34,538 nucleotides of DNA from Actinomycetes bacterium (GCA_023415515.1 JAEZKH010000395.1:1-34538); one strand, 5' to 3'. Numbered from the stretch's first letter, positions 8,188-16,713 are shown. Program-made: numbers and translations. Notes: generated from the letters alone by a model not told the origin.

Positions 8188-9342
8188 ATGGCAGACGAGA
8201 GGGCTCGCGCGTACGGATCGGTGGCGCCGCTGAAAGTGGGCTTGCTCAACGACTATCCGACGCAGCAGGGTACCGACAACGACACATTGGACACCCTGCG
8301 CCTGGTGTTCGACGAAGCTGTCGCCGCAGGCCTTGTCGATCGACCGATCGAGCTGATCGAACGCCACGTCATCGGCCTTCCCAACGGCACCTACCACGCC
8401 GTGGAGCGGGCGTACGACGAACTCGTCGCCGAAGGGGCACTGGTGATCTTCGGGCCGTACGTCTCTGACAACGCGGTGCCGCTGACGGTCCACGCCGAAC
8501 GGGTGGCCAAGGTCCCCAACATCATCTTGTCCGGTTCCGAAGGCGCACTGAGCGAATGGACCTTCGCGCTCAACAACGGCTCGATGCCCGAGGAGCCGGT
8601 GATGCTCGCTGCGGTGATGCTCGGTGACGGCCGATCACGGATTGCGATCGCCTATGAGGCGTCGTTGATCGGGAAGGAGTACCTGTCCTTCGCCGAAAAG
8701 GCCTACTCCGCGGCCGGTCTCACCATAGTGGCGACAGTCGCGATTCCCCAGGTGGAGGCGGACAAGGCCGAGGCGGTCAAGGCGCTCCGCGCCGCCGAGC
8801 CCGACGCGCTCGTGCACGTCGGCTTCGGCCACGGGCTCTGGGGTTTCTCGGATGCCCTGCTGGCTGCGGATTGGGACCCGCCCCGCTACACCACCACGGC
8901 GTTCGAGATGGCGCACATCAATACCGAGTGGATGCGACATCTACGCGGGTGGATCGGGCTCGACAGCTACGACGAACGCAACACGGTGGGGCAGGCCTTC
9001 CTCGACCGGTTCGAGGCCCGCTACGGCCGCAGGCCCGGACACTCGATGCCAGGGCTGGCCCATGACGTCGCAACGGTCATCGCCCGCGGCCTCGCTGCGG
9101 CCCGGCCATTGACCGGCGAAGGCGTGAAGTCCGGCATCGAGCAGGTGAAGCTGGTCCCATCGGCCAGCGGCGCCCCGGGAACATTCCTGCGGTTCGGCCG
9201 CTTCATCCGGCAGGGTTGGCTCGGGTCGGACTATTTGATCGCTCGTCGAGTGCTTCCCGACGGCTCGGCCCATGTATTCCATGCCGCACCGAGCGAGAAC
9301 ATGTCACGCGCGGTGGGCTCAGCCGCTGCCCGTCCCGGCTAG
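8188..9342 (+). CDS. Periplasmic-binding-protein-like (type I fold) protein without signal peptide
   Basis: A 384-aa homologue of branched-chain amino acid/amide binding proteins (Peripla_BP_6-like): LKVGLLNDYP at the start of the first lobe, LVIFGPYVSDNAVPL, then the second lobe with SRIAIAYEASLIGKEYLSFAEKAYSAAGLTIVATVAIP. The sequence begins MADERARAYGSVAPLKVG, with no hydrophobic leader and no lipobox, so the protein should stay in the cytosol. No ABC permease or ATPase gene is nearby. It is transcribed divergently from TetR-1 across a shared operator. By analogy with AmiC, a cytosolic binding-protein-fold sensor, it may be a ligand sensor or carrier rather than a transporter part; this is inference. 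Its 3' end overlaps the opposing DapB-like gene by 24 nt. Confidence 0.8.
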   Translation: MADERARAYGSVAPLKVGLLNDYPTQQGTDNDTLDTLRLVFDEAVAAGLVDRPIELIERHVIGLPNGTYHAVERAYDELVAEGALVIFGPYVSDNAVPLTVHAERVAKVPNIILSGSEGALSEWTFALNNGSMPEEPVMLAAVMLGDGRSRIAIAYEASLIGKEYLSFAEKAYSAAGLTIVATVAIPQVEADKAEAVKALRAAEPDALVHVGFGHGLWGFSDALLAADWDPPRYTTTAFEMAHINTEWMRHLRGWIGLDSYDERNTVGQAFLDRFEARYGRRPGHSMPGLAHDVATVIARGLAAARPLTGEGVKSGIEQVKLVPSASGAPGTFLRFGRFIRQGWLGSDYLIARRVLPDGSAHVFHAAPSENMSRAVGSAAARPG

Positions 9343-10407
9343 CCGGATCGCACCGAACACCGGAGCCGACACGATGCCCGGCGGGGCGGCCAGCACGTCC
9401 GGAATGGCCCGCACGGCACTCATCGCGATCATCAGATGTCCCGGCTCGGCGTGCGTGCCGTCGGCCGGCTTGTCGTCCCATCCGACGTCGAGTTGCAGCT
9501 CGAAACTCGGCTTGCCTTTGATGACCGCACGGATCAGTGGGGCCTTCTCGCCGGCTGCCAGTGGTTTGAGCCCCCACTGGGGAAGATCGCGCGTGAGCAC
9601 CCATTCCTCGTGAATCGCGAGCAGTGGCCGGTCTGCCCAATGACCGACCCATGAGAAGCGCTGTCCCACAACTGTTCCCGCTTCGATAGTGCCTGCCCGC
9701 ACCTCGATGTCGTGGGGCAGCGTGGTGGCGTCAACGGTCACGTCGACATGCGACAGTGTGATGCCGAGAACGTCAGCAGTCGCGTTGAGCGCCTGCCGGT
9801 AGGCCAGATCGAGCTTCTTGATGATGGGGGAGTCGACGCTGACGTCCTCGGGCGGACGGCCCATGCCCATGAGATCGACGAGCATCGGCCGACTGTCGAC
9901 GGCCGACACGTCGGTGGCCTCGTAGAGGTCGATGCGGTCGATCGTCTTGGACAACGCGGTCACCGTCGCGACGAGGCGCTCGAACATGAAGCCCGGGTTC
10001 TCGCCTGCGGCGTGGAACCGCGACCCACCGGCCCGGCAGGCCTCGACGAAGGCGGCGTGCGTCTCCGTGCCGTAGGTGGGCAGGTGGTTGTAGGAGGTGG
10101 TGGTGATGACGCTGGTACCGGACGCGAGCAGTCGACAGATGTCCTCGGCGTTGGTTTCCACCGCGTGGGCCTTGCTGGCCGCATGGATGACGACGTCGGC
10201 GCCGAGCGCGAGGATCTCGTCCTTGTCGGTCGTGGCCAGCACGCCCGTGGTGGGCGCGAGCCCGCACAGCGCTCCGGCGTCCCGCCCGGCCTTGGCCGGG
10301 TCGTACACCAGGACGCCCACCAGCTGATAATCGGTGTTCTCAATCAGTTCGGCCAACGCAGGCGTGCCCACCGCGCCCGTTGCCCACTGCGCCACGCGAA
10401 TGACCAA
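9319..10407 (-). CDS. DapB/2,4-diaminopentanoate dehydrogenase-like oxidoreductase (paralogue 1)
   Basis: A 362-aa NAD(P)-binding protein with an N-terminal dihydrodipicolinate-reductase-like Rossmann fold (VAQWATGAVGTPALAELI) and a long C-terminal domain as in 2,4-diaminopentanoate dehydrogenase. Features shared by all five paralogues in this window are the glycine loop, a G-x-x-PG motif (here GENPGF, mid-protein) and the C-terminal RAIPDVLAAPPG block. A TTG start at 10407 is chosen because AGGAGA lies 7 nt upstream; the longer form from 10461 would cross the operator. Reaction unknown: amine, imine or alcohol redox are all possible. It is divergent from the P450 operon across two palindromic operators and convergent with the binding-protein gene. 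Confidence 0.8.
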   Translation of the reverse strand: MVIRVAQWATGAVGTPALAELIENTDYQLVGVLVYDPAKAGRDAGALCGLAPTTGVLATTDKDEILALGADVVIHAASKAHAVETNAEDICRLLASGTSVITTTSYNHLPTYGTETHAAFVEACRAGGSRFHAAGENPGFMFERLVATVTALSKTIDRIDLYEATDVSAVDSRPMLVDLMGMGRPPEDVSVDSPIIKKLDLAYRQALNATADVLGITLSHVDVTVDATTLPHDIEVRAGTIEAGTVVGQRFSWVGHWADRPLLAIHEEWVLTRDLPQWGLKPLAAGEKAPLIRAVIKGKPSFELQLDVGWDDKPADGTHAEPGHLMIAMSAVRAIPDVLAAPPGIVSAPVFGAIRLAGTGSG

Positions 10408-10459
10408 TCGAACTCTCCTGGTTGAAGTTTCGTGAAACCCGCCGTTCGCGGATTTGCCC

Positions 10460-10478
10460 AACCTACATCATGTAGGTT
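10460..10478. promoter_or_regulatory. Palindromic operator, proximal to DapB-like 1
   Basis: AACCTACATCATGTAGGTT is a perfect palindrome around a central C. On the minus strand it contains TAGGTT, placed like a -10 for the DapB-like gene. It shares its sequence with the sites at 8163-8181 and 10481-10499, marking a local TetR regulon. Confidence 0.7.
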
Positions 10479-10480
10479 TC

Positions 10481-10499
10481 AACCGACAGAATGTATGTT
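10481..10499. promoter_or_regulatory. Second operator copy, proximal to P450-1
   Basis: AACCGACAGAATGTATGTT matches the perfect palindrome 15 of 19. Its centre is 21 bp from the centre of the first site, two helical turns, which would allow two dimers on the same DNA face. It contains TATGTT (10494-10499) as a -10 for the plus-strand operon, exactly as at 8176-8181. Confidence 0.65.
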
Positions 10500-10534
10500 G
10501 TTTGGGTCGACACAGCAGTGGAGGGAGCCGTCCC

Positions 10535-11773
10535 ATGGCAGAGCCGGCGACCGTGGAAGAACTCGAACAGAGCATTCGGGACGCCCAGGAGCGTTTCAAC
10601 GCGGGGATGGGTGCCGACGGTGACGCATCGCCGTACCCGTTGCTGAAGAAGTTGCGCGCTGCTGCGGCCGTCCATCCGGGCTGGCCCGAGATGGGCATGG
10701 TCGGCAATTCCGGTGACGGACCACCGACGTTCACCGCGTATTCGTTCGATGCGGTGAAGGCGATCTTCACCGACAACCTCACGTTCAGCACGCGGTGTTA
10801 CGAAGACGTGGTCCGACCACTGCAGGGCCCGACCATCCTGGAGATGCAAGAGCCCGAACACGCCGTCTATCGCAAGCTGCACGAGTTCGCATTCGCCCGC
10901 TCGTCGATGAAGCGGTGGGACGCCGAGCTCGTCGGTCCGCTGGTGGACGCCACCATCGCGAACTTCCGGGACGCCGGGCGCGCCGACCTCGTCGACACCG
11001 TCTTCATGCCGGTCCCGGTGCGGGTCATCGCTGCGCTGCTCGGCCTACCCGATAGCGACGTCCTGCAGTTCCACCGGCTCGCAATCGATCTGCTGGGGTT
11101 TCGCGGCGACATGGAACGCGCCCTGCGTGCGTCGGCGGAAATGAAGGAGTACTTCGTCGGCATTCTCGCCGACCGGCGCAAGTCACCCAAGGACGACATG
11201 GTCTCGATTCTCGCCGCGGCCGACGTGAACGGTGTCAAGATGTCCGACGAGCAGATCTACGGGTTCATGCGGAATCTGCTGCCCGCAGGTGCCGAGACGA
11301 CGTCCCGCTCAACCGCCAGCCTGGCGATGGCGTTGCTGACCCATCCGGACCAACTCGATGCCGTCCGCGCCGACCGCAGCCTGCTCCCCCAGGCGATTGA
11401 AGAGGGGATTCGTTGGGAGACTCCACTGTTGAACTTCATGCGGGAAGTCACCCGCGACACCGAGATCGCAGGGGTGAACGTTCCGAAGGGCGCAACGATG
11501 ATGCTCAGCCTGGGTAGCGCGAACCACGATGAGACGCGGTGGAATGAACCCGAGACTTTCGACATCTTCCGGGAACGCAAGCCGCACATAGGGTTCGCCC
11601 ACGGCGCGCACGTGTGCCTCGGCATGCACCTCGCGCGACTCGAGAGCATGAAGATGTTCAATGCGCTGTTCGACCAGCTGCCGAATTTGCGGCTCGACCC
11701 CGATGCGCCGCCGCCGTTCATCACCGGCACGATGTTCCGTTCGCCACCCCGCCTCGACGTGGTGTGGGACTGA
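10535..11773 (+). CDS. Cytochrome P450 (P450-1)
   Basis: A 412-aa soluble P450 monooxygenase. The I-helix oxygen-activation motif is PAGAETTSRST, the K-helix ExxR is in EEGIRWETPLLNF, and the heme loop is FAHGAHVCLG with proximal Cys361. The heme loop has Ala-His where most bacterial P450s have Gly-x, a small deviation. The ATG at 10535 follows GGAGGGAG; an in-frame start at 10454 would lie upstream of the operators and is rejected. It heads an operon with a DapB-like protein and an SDR, so hydroxylation followed by alcohol oxidation is a plausible sequence. No dedicated ferredoxin or reductase lies next to it. Confidence 0.92.
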   Translation: MAEPATVEELEQSIRDAQERFNAGMGADGDASPYPLLKKLRAAAAVHPGWPEMGMVGNSGDGPPTFTAYSFDAVKAIFTDNLTFSTRCYEDVVRPLQGPTILEMQEPEHAVYRKLHEFAFARSSMKRWDAELVGPLVDATIANFRDAGRADLVDTVFMPVPVRVIAALLGLPDSDVLQFHRLAIDLLGFRGDMERALRASAEMKEYFVGILADRRKSPKDDMVSILAAADVNGVKMSDEQIYGFMRNLLPAGAETTSRSTASLAMALLTHPDQLDAVRADRSLLPQAIEEGIRWETPLLNFMREVTRDTEIAGVNVPKGATMMLSLGSANHDETRWNEPETFDIFRERKPHIGFAHGAHVCLGMHLARLESMKMFNALFDQLPNLRLDPDAPPPFITGTMFRSPPRLDVVWD

Positions 11774-11784
11774 GGAGGACGACG

Positions 11785-12840
11785 ATGACACGGGTGATTC
11801 AGTGGGCCACCGGCGTCACGGGCATGATGTCGCTTCGCCATGTGCTGAGCAGGCCGGATCTCGAACTCGTCGGAGTGCGGGTGTACGACCCCGCCAAAGC
11901 CGGTCTCGACGCAGGCGTGTTGTCCGGTCTGCCCGAGGTCGGGCTGCTGACGACCGCCGATCGCGACGCGATCATCGCCGCCGACGCCGATGTGGTGCTC
12001 TACATGGGCAAGGTCGAGACCGACACACCGGGATGCTTCACCGATGTCTGCGATCTGCTCGCGTCGGGGAAGAACGTCGTCGCCACCGGTAGTCGCTTCA
12101 TCCATCCTCGCTCATTGCATCCGTCGCTCGCCGATGACATCGAGAATGCCTGTCGCACAGGCGATTCATCGTTCTTGGGACTCGGTCTTTATCCCGGCTT
12201 CTTCGGAGAGTCACTGGGGCCGGTCCTGGCCCGGCTCACCGAACAGACCACCCGCATCAGTGTGCGTGAGATCCTGAACTACTCGACATATGGCAGCCAT
12301 GACCTCGTCTTCAATGCCATGGGCTTCGGCCACGCACCGGACGACACCACTCCGTTGCTGACGAATCCGGATTACGCCGCGAGCGCCTGGATCGGTAGCG
12401 CGACGGTGCTTGCGCAAGCACTCGGGCTGCAGATCCGCGGGTTCGAGGGATTCCGCGAAGTCGTGACGACCCCGCGGTCACTGACGGTCGCGGCGGGCGA
12501 GATCGCCGCCGGCACCGTGGGTGCCATGCGCTTCGGCGTCGAAGTCGACTGTGGCGACACCGTCCTGGCCGTCGAGCACCTCACCCGAATGGCCGACGAC
12601 CTCGCTCCACACTGGCCGACCGAGATCGGATACGAGGTGACGTTCGAAGGCAGGCCCACCATGCGATTGCGCCTCGTGATCGGCGCAGAGGGCGAAGACC
12701 ACGCCGAACAAGGATGCCTGGCCACTGCGATGCACGCGATCAACGCGATTCCCACGGTGGTGGCGTCACCGTCGGGACTCTACGATCTGGCGACCATTGC
12801 GCCGTTCACCCCGCACTGGACCAACCGGACCGCCGTGTGA
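11785..12840 (+). CDS. DapB/2,4-diaminopentanoate dehydrogenase-like oxidoreductase (paralogue 2)
   Basis: A 351-aa paralogue with the N-terminal loop VIQWATGVTGMMSLRHV, a substrate-domain motif GLYPGFFGE and the C-terminal block INAIPTVVASPSG. The ATG at 11785 is fixed by an excellent GAGGAGG that begins inside the stop codon of the P450 gene. Being translated directly after P450-1 suggests that it handles the hydroxylated product or a derivative. No catalytic residue can be assigned with confidence. Of the five paralogues, 1, 2 and 3 share the QWATG loop, while 4 and 5 diverge there. Confidence 0.82.
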   Translation: MTRVIQWATGVTGMMSLRHVLSRPDLELVGVRVYDPAKAGLDAGVLSGLPEVGLLTTADRDAIIAADADVVLYMGKVETDTPGCFTDVCDLLASGKNVVATGSRFIHPRSLHPSLADDIENACRTGDSSFLGLGLYPGFFGESLGPVLARLTEQTTRISVREILNYSTYGSHDLVFNAMGFGHAPDDTTPLLTNPDYAASAWIGSATVLAQALGLQIRGFEGFREVVTTPRSLTVAAGEIAAGTVGAMRFGVEVDCGDTVLAVEHLTRMADDLAPHWPTEIGYEVTFEGRPTMRLRLVIGAEGEDHAEQGCLATAMHAINAIPTVVASPSGLYDLATIAPFTPHWTNRTAV

Positions 12841-12865
12841 GCGCACTGAGGGGAGCCGATCGCCC

Positions 12866-13792
12866 GTGAACACGGTGTCTTTCGAAGGTCGAGTTGTTCT
12901 TGTCACCGGCGGCGGCCGCGGTCTTGGCGCGGCCTACAGCCACGAAGTCGCGCGCCGAGGTGCCGCTGTGGTGGTGGCCGACAACGGCGCTGACCTGGAC
13001 GGCAACGGCCACGATCCCGCGCAGGCGCACAAGGTCGCTGCGGCCATCGTCGCAGAGGGTGGCCGGGCGGTTGCGTGCACCGCGGACCTCAGTGCCGAGA
13101 AAGGCGGGCAGATGGCCGTCGACGTGGCAGAGGGGGAGTACGGCAGGCTCGACGCCATCATCGCGAACGCAGGCAACGTGTTCAACGCCCCGGTGCAAGA
13201 CTGGTCGACGGACCGTTTCCAATCGCTGCTGCGGCACCACCTTCTCGCGGCCTTCCATGTGGTTCGACCGGGGTTCGCCGTGATGAAGCGAAACGGTTAC
13301 GGCCGCGTGGTGTTCGTCTCGTCCGCCGCGGGAATCTTCGGTCAGCACGGCATGCTCGGCTACGCGACGGCGAAGACGGGCATGCTCGGGCTGATGAACA
13401 TCGTGTCACTCGAAGGCGCGGAGTTCGGGGTCGCCGCGAATGCGATCATGCCGATGGCGCGCACACGCATGGCTGATCGCGTGACGGGATCGGGCGCCGA
13501 GGATCCCGACGGCAGTGCATTCCTGGACACCTTGCGACAGGATCAGGTGGCGCCGGTCGTCGCCTACCTCGCCAGCGAGGCATGCTCGGCGACGCAGACG
13601 GTCCTCAGTGCCTTCCTGGGTCGGGTGGCGGCGCTGCAGATCGGCATCACCCGCGGCTGGACTGCACCCGGTGGCCGCCTGACCGCAGAGGACGTCGCCA
13701 CCCATATGCCCGAGATCACCGACGCGGCAGACATTCTCATTCCCCGCACGCTTTACGACGAGATGGCGTACGTCATGGCGCCGGATCGTTGA
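12866..13792 (+). CDS. SDR of the 17-beta-HSD4/MFE-2 type (SDR-2)
   Basis: A 308-aa SDR with cofactor loop GGGRGLGAAYSHEVARRG, the catalytic Ser in VFVSSAAG, the Tyr-x3-Lys in YATAKTG, and IANAG in place of NNAG. The GLGAAYSHEVARRGA stretch and the long linker after the second strand resemble the dehydrogenase domain of peroxisomal multifunctional enzyme type 2, which oxidises 3-hydroxyacyl-CoA and 17-beta-hydroxysteroids. A C-terminal extension of about 50 residues (from GITRGWTAPGG) follows. The GTG start has GAGGGGAG upstream. It is the third gene of the P450-1 operon. A 3-hydroxyacyl or steroid-type alcohol is a plausible substrate (inference). Its end overlaps the opposing DapB-like 3 by 20 nt. 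Confidence 0.85.
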   Translation: MNTVSFEGRVVLVTGGGRGLGAAYSHEVARRGAAVVVADNGADLDGNGHDPAQAHKVAAAIVAEGGRAVACTADLSAEKGGQMAVDVAEGEYGRLDAIIANAGNVFNAPVQDWSTDRFQSLLRHHLLAAFHVVRPGFAVMKRNGYGRVVFVSSAAGIFGQHGMLGYATAKTGMLGLMNIVSLEGAEFGVAANAIMPMARTRMADRVTGSGAEDPDGSAFLDTLRQDQVAPVVAYLASEACSATQTVLSAFLGRVAALQIGITRGWTAPGGRLTAEDVATHMPEITDAADILIPRTLYDEMAYVMAPDR

Positions 13793-14897
13793 CGCTGTCG
13801 CGGCCGTCCAGTCGGCCACGGTTGCCGAACCCGGTGTAGCTGCGAATCAGCGGGAGATCGGCCATCGTCGCGAACCCGGGCGGCGCCGCGCAGACGGCAG
13901 GGATCGAATTGACCACCTGCAGAGCGACGGTCACCAGGCCTGCTCGGACGTGCTCCTCGATCGACGCCTCATGTTCGAAGCTGGCAAGCGGGAAGAAGTG
14001 TGTGCGCATCGACGGGTCGCCCTCGATGGTCAGCGTCCAACCGTCGAGGGGTTTCGGCCAGTGCTCGGGGTACTCGCCGCCGACTGTCCACAGGGTCTCG
14101 AATTCGATGAGCGTTTCACCACCGCGATGGCCGACGAAGTTCCACCGCTGTCCTGCCGTCGTACCTTTCCTCACCGGGTGGCCGAACATGTCGAAATCCC
14201 GGCTGGCCGGCACGGTTTCGAGGGACACCGAGACATCGTCGATGTCGGCGTTCAACGTGTCGGAGATGAACCACGTCTGCTCGACGAACAGCTTCGTCAA
14301 GAATTCGAGGTAGGCGTTCGCCGTCGGCGTCACCGCCTCGGGCGGCCGGCCGAACCACATTCCGTCGAAGGTGATCTCCGTGCTTTCCCACAACGTCCAG
14401 TCAGCGCGTTCCTGCAGGGTCAGGCGATCGATCGTGCGGCTCATACCCGAAAGGGCCAACGGCAGCACACCGGAGAGATTTCCCGGGTTGAGCCCGCTGC
14501 CGTGGATCGTGCTGCCGCCCTTCTCGCAGGCCGCCAGCAGCTTGTCCCGCTCGGCTTCGGGAATGCGCCGGGGGTGAAACAGAAAGGAGGGGGTCGCGAC
14601 GTTCTTGCCGCTCGCCAGGAGCGCGCAGACGTCGTCGAGGTCGGTGAACGACGGCGCATAGAGCACCAGATCGGCGTCGAGTTCGAGGATCTTCGCGACG
14701 TCGGTCGTCGCGGTCACACCGATGGGGTCCCTGCCGACCAGGGTCCCGATGTCCGCGCCGTTCTTGGCCCTCGAATAGACACGCGCGCCGACCAACTGGA
14801 GGTCCGGCCGATGATCCAGGATCGTGGTGATCATCTCGCTGCCGACCGCGCCGGTGGCCCACTGGATGACCCGCAGCGGCTTCGTGCTCGCGGTCAC
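13773..14897 (-). CDS. DapB/2,4-diaminopentanoate dehydrogenase-like oxidoreductase (paralogue 3)
   Basis: A 374-aa paralogue: N-terminal VIQWATGAVGSEMITTI, mid-protein GLNPGNLSG, C-terminal VVNSIPAVCAAPPG. It is more tryptophan- and phenylalanine-rich in the substrate domain (WTLWESTEITFDGMWFGRPPE, EHWPKPLDGW) than the others, so its pocket probably differs. The GTG at 14897 is preferred over ATG at 14927 because GAAGGGAG lies about 7 nt upstream. It is monocistronic, divergent from SDR-3, and separated from it by a cluster of TTCTC half-sites. Confidence 0.8.
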   Translation of the reverse strand: MTASTKPLRVIQWATGAVGSEMITTILDHRPDLQLVGARVYSRAKNGADIGTLVGRDPIGVTATTDVAKILELDADLVLYAPSFTDLDDVCALLASGKNVATPSFLFHPRRIPEAERDKLLAACEKGGSTIHGSGLNPGNLSGVLPLALSGMSRTIDRLTLQERADWTLWESTEITFDGMWFGRPPEAVTPTANAYLEFLTKLFVEQTWFISDTLNADIDDVSVSLETVPASRDFDMFGHPVRKGTTAGQRWNFVGHRGGETLIEFETLWTVGGEYPEHWPKPLDGWTLTIEGDPSMRTHFFPLASFEHEASIEEHVRAGLVTVALQVVNSIPAVCAAPPGFATMADLPLIRSYTGFGNRGRLDGRDSVNDPAP

Positions 14898-14953
14898 GCG
14901 TCGGCTCCCTTCGACCACATCGATCATCCAGGCTAGCGGCGGTGATAACGTTT

Positions 14954-14981
14954 GTTCTCATATTCTGTGAATCGAGTTCTC
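14954..14981. promoter_or_regulatory. TTCTC half-site pair, DapB-like 3 / SDR-3 promoter
   Basis: Two direct GTTCTC half-sites start at 14954 and 14976, exactly 22 bp apart. Between them is ATTC-TGT-GAAT (14962-14972), a small perfect inverted repeat. The halves match those of the GAGAA-N6-TTCTC palindrome seen in other promoters of this window, but here they are direct rather than inverted. It is the weakest-organised member of the set. Confidence 0.4.
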
Positions 14982-15003
14982 GCAATCTGGTGAAGGAGCG
15001 GCC

Positions 15004-15846
15004 GTGAATGATGTGCTGGGCTACGCGGGCAAGTCGGTCGTCGTCACGGGTGCCGCCTCCGGCATGGGGGAGGCGACCGCGCGGATCCTGGTCGATCTCG
15101 GAGCCGACGTCACGGCGTTGGACATCAAGGACACCGCGGTCCCCGTCGCTCGCGCACTCAAAATAGACCTGCGCGACCGCGCGAACATCGAAGAGGTCGC
15201 GGCGTCGATCGACGGTCCCGTCGACGGGCTCTTCAGTTGTGCCGGCCTGCCGGGCCCGCCGTTCAGCGAGTGGGACACGATCCTGGTCAATTTCGTCGGC
15301 GCACGCCACCTCGCGGAGCAGTTGGTTCCGAAGATGTCCGAGGGTTCGGCCATCAGCGTGATCTCGTCCTCAGCAGCGATCGGGTGGCAGGATCACATCA
15401 AAACCATCACCGGCCTGCTCGAAACCAAGGGATTCGACGCCGCCGTCGAATGGTTGACCGCACACGAAAAGAAGTGGTCGTGGAGCGGCTACGCGTACTC
15501 GAAGTACATCATCGATGCCTGGGTGGGGTGGTGGTACCCGGAACTCGGCCGACGAGGTATTCGGATCAACTGCATCAACCCCGGTCCCACAGAGACCGCC
15601 ATGATGCCCGCGTTCCAGGAGTTGATGGGCAAAGAGACCGTTGACGATGCGATCGGTCCGGTCGGGCGGTACTCGACAGCCGAGGAACAGGCGTGGCCGC
15701 TGGTATGCCTCGGCAGCCCGAGGCTGAGCTATGTGGGCGGCACCGTGCTGTGGACCGACGGCGGGTGGAACGGCGCGATGACGATGGGTCGCCACAAGGC
15801 CCAGTGGGCCGACACCGCCGCCGATCAGATGGCCAAGAAGGGATGA
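15004..15846 (+). CDS. SDR resembling 3-alpha-hydroxysteroid dehydrogenase/carbonyl reductase (SDR-3)
   Basis: A 280-aa SDR: cofactor loop GAASGMGEATARI, very short second-strand region (ALDIKDTAVP, ALKIDLRD), active-site Ser in VISSSAA, Tyr-x3-Lys in GYAYSKYII. The short N-terminal half, the FSCAGL replacing NNAG, and the long insertion between the Ser and Tyr (about 45 residues, TGLLETKGFDAAVEWLTAHEKKW) are typical of the 3-alpha-HSD/carbonyl reductase group that also contains coniferyl-alcohol dehydrogenases. The GTG start is preceded by GAAGGAG. A steroid- or terpenoid-like secondary alcohol is a reasonable guess, but not proven. Confidence 0.85.
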   Translation: MNDVLGYAGKSVVVTGAASGMGEATARILVDLGADVTALDIKDTAVPVARALKIDLRDRANIEEVAASIDGPVDGLFSCAGLPGPPFSEWDTILVNFVGARHLAEQLVPKMSEGSAISVISSSAAIGWQDHIKTITGLLETKGFDAAVEWLTAHEKKWSWSGYAYSKYIIDAWVGWWYPELGRRGIRINCINPGPTETAMMPAFQELMGKETVDDAIGPVGRYSTAEEQAWPLVCLGSPRLSYVGGTVLWTDGGWNGAMTMGRHKAQWADTAADQMAKKG

Positions 15847-15870
15847 CCCGTTCGGTCAGAGGTATGTGAA

Positions 15871-16044
15871 TCAGCGCTCCTTCGTCGAATGAGCATCGAT
15901 GATGGAACGGATCGAGCGACGACACCTGCCACATTCCGACCCTGCACCGCACGCCTTGGACACCTGGCGGCACGTCGCAGCCCCTGCCGCGACGGCCGAC
16001 GCGACGGTCTCGATCGTGACACCGAGGCACAGGCAGACGTACAT
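15871..16044 (-). CDS. Bfd-type [2Fe-2S] ferredoxin-like protein
   Basis: A 57-aa protein whose four cysteines (Cys4, Cys6, Cys38, Cys41; MYVCLCLG and CGAGSECGRC) sit at the same positions as the cluster ligands of E. coli bacterioferritin-associated ferredoxin. The fold is therefore the BFD-like [2Fe-2S] domain. Its ATG overlaps the stop of the upstream gene by one base (TGATG), so the two are co-translated. No bacterioferritin gene is in the window. Possible roles are iron release from bacterioferritin, or electron delivery to one of the P450s; the second would be unusual for this fold and is inference. It is too short for most automated callers to extend confidently. Confidence 0.82.
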   Translation of the reverse strand: MYVCLCLGVTIETVASAVAAGAATCRQVSKACGAGSECGRCRRSIRSIIDAHSTKER

Positions 16045-16673
16045 CAGTGCAGGTCCGTTCCGCTGGTCTCGGCCAACCGCATGGCGTGCACGAATCGGCC
16101 GACGAAGACAGGGGGATAGGCGCCGACCCCCGCGGCGGCGAGCCAGTCGGATGCGACGCGGGAGTTCGATGCCCATTGCAGCGCGGTCTTCTCGCTTGCC
16201 AGCTGCTGGAGAAACAACACCTCGTGCGGAGTGTCGAAGGCTCGGTAGATCAGTGTTCGCCGGATGCCGGCGCAGGCGAACTCCTCGAGCGATCCGCGCA
16301 CGCGGGCCACGAATGCCTCGACATCGTCGACTCGGGTGACGGCCGAGACCACGACTTCGCGGCCGGCGGGGGGAGGCTCGCCGATGTCGAACCGCTCGAC
16401 GGTCTCACCCGTGAACACCGCGGGCAGATCCTGCACACCGACAGCGTCGAACCATTCGAAGAAGTATCGGGAGCGCAACAGGTCCAGCAACGGCTGCTCG
16501 GAGCGCAGTCCGATGACGACCAGAACATTTCCCGGCTCGGCGATCGATTCGTAGACGAACGCGTACCTCGCGCCGAGGTCGTGGAGGCTCTTCTCGTGAC
16601 GCGCGAGCACGCGACCGATGCGGTGCGATTCGGGGATGTGGAATTCCACCGCGAAGACGAAGCTCCGGGCCAA
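16044..16673 (-). CDS. Tandem-duplicated protein of unknown function
   Basis: A 209-aa protein with no family I can name. It contains two clear copies of a unit of about 90 residues. The copies align at RSRYFFEWFDAVGVQDLPAV, then FTGETVE (first half) and NSRVASDWLAAAGVGAYPPV, then FVGRFVH (second half), each preceded by a strand-rich segment (NVLVVIGLRSEQPLLDLL and EVLFLQQLASEKTALQWA). The pattern suggests a fused dimeric alpha/beta-barrel (ferredoxin-like). It starts with TTG after AAGGAG and is translationally coupled to the Bfd-like protein. The promoter shared with SDR-4 carries a perfect GAGAA-N6-TTCTC site, placing it in the same regulon as the oxidoreductases. Confidence 0.72.
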   Translation of the reverse strand: MARSFVFAVEFHIPESHRIGRVLARHEKSLHDLGARYAFVYESIAEPGNVLVVIGLRSEQPLLDLLRSRYFFEWFDAVGVQDLPAVFTGETVERFDIGEPPPAGREVVVSAVTRVDDVEAFVARVRGSLEEFACAGIRRTLIYRAFDTPHEVLFLQQLASEKTALQWASNSRVASDWLAAAGVGAYPPVFVGRFVHAMRLAETSGTDLH

Positions 16674-16713
16674 GTCCGCTCCTTAATTCACGTGGATCTC
16701 CATGTCAGTTAGC

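Noticed and set aside
14941..14960. Possible KstR-type site (AAC-N2-GTT) before SDR-3
   Set aside because: ATAACGTTTGTT does not keep the symmetric AAC-N2-GTT core, so cholesterol-regulator control is not supported by this promoter.
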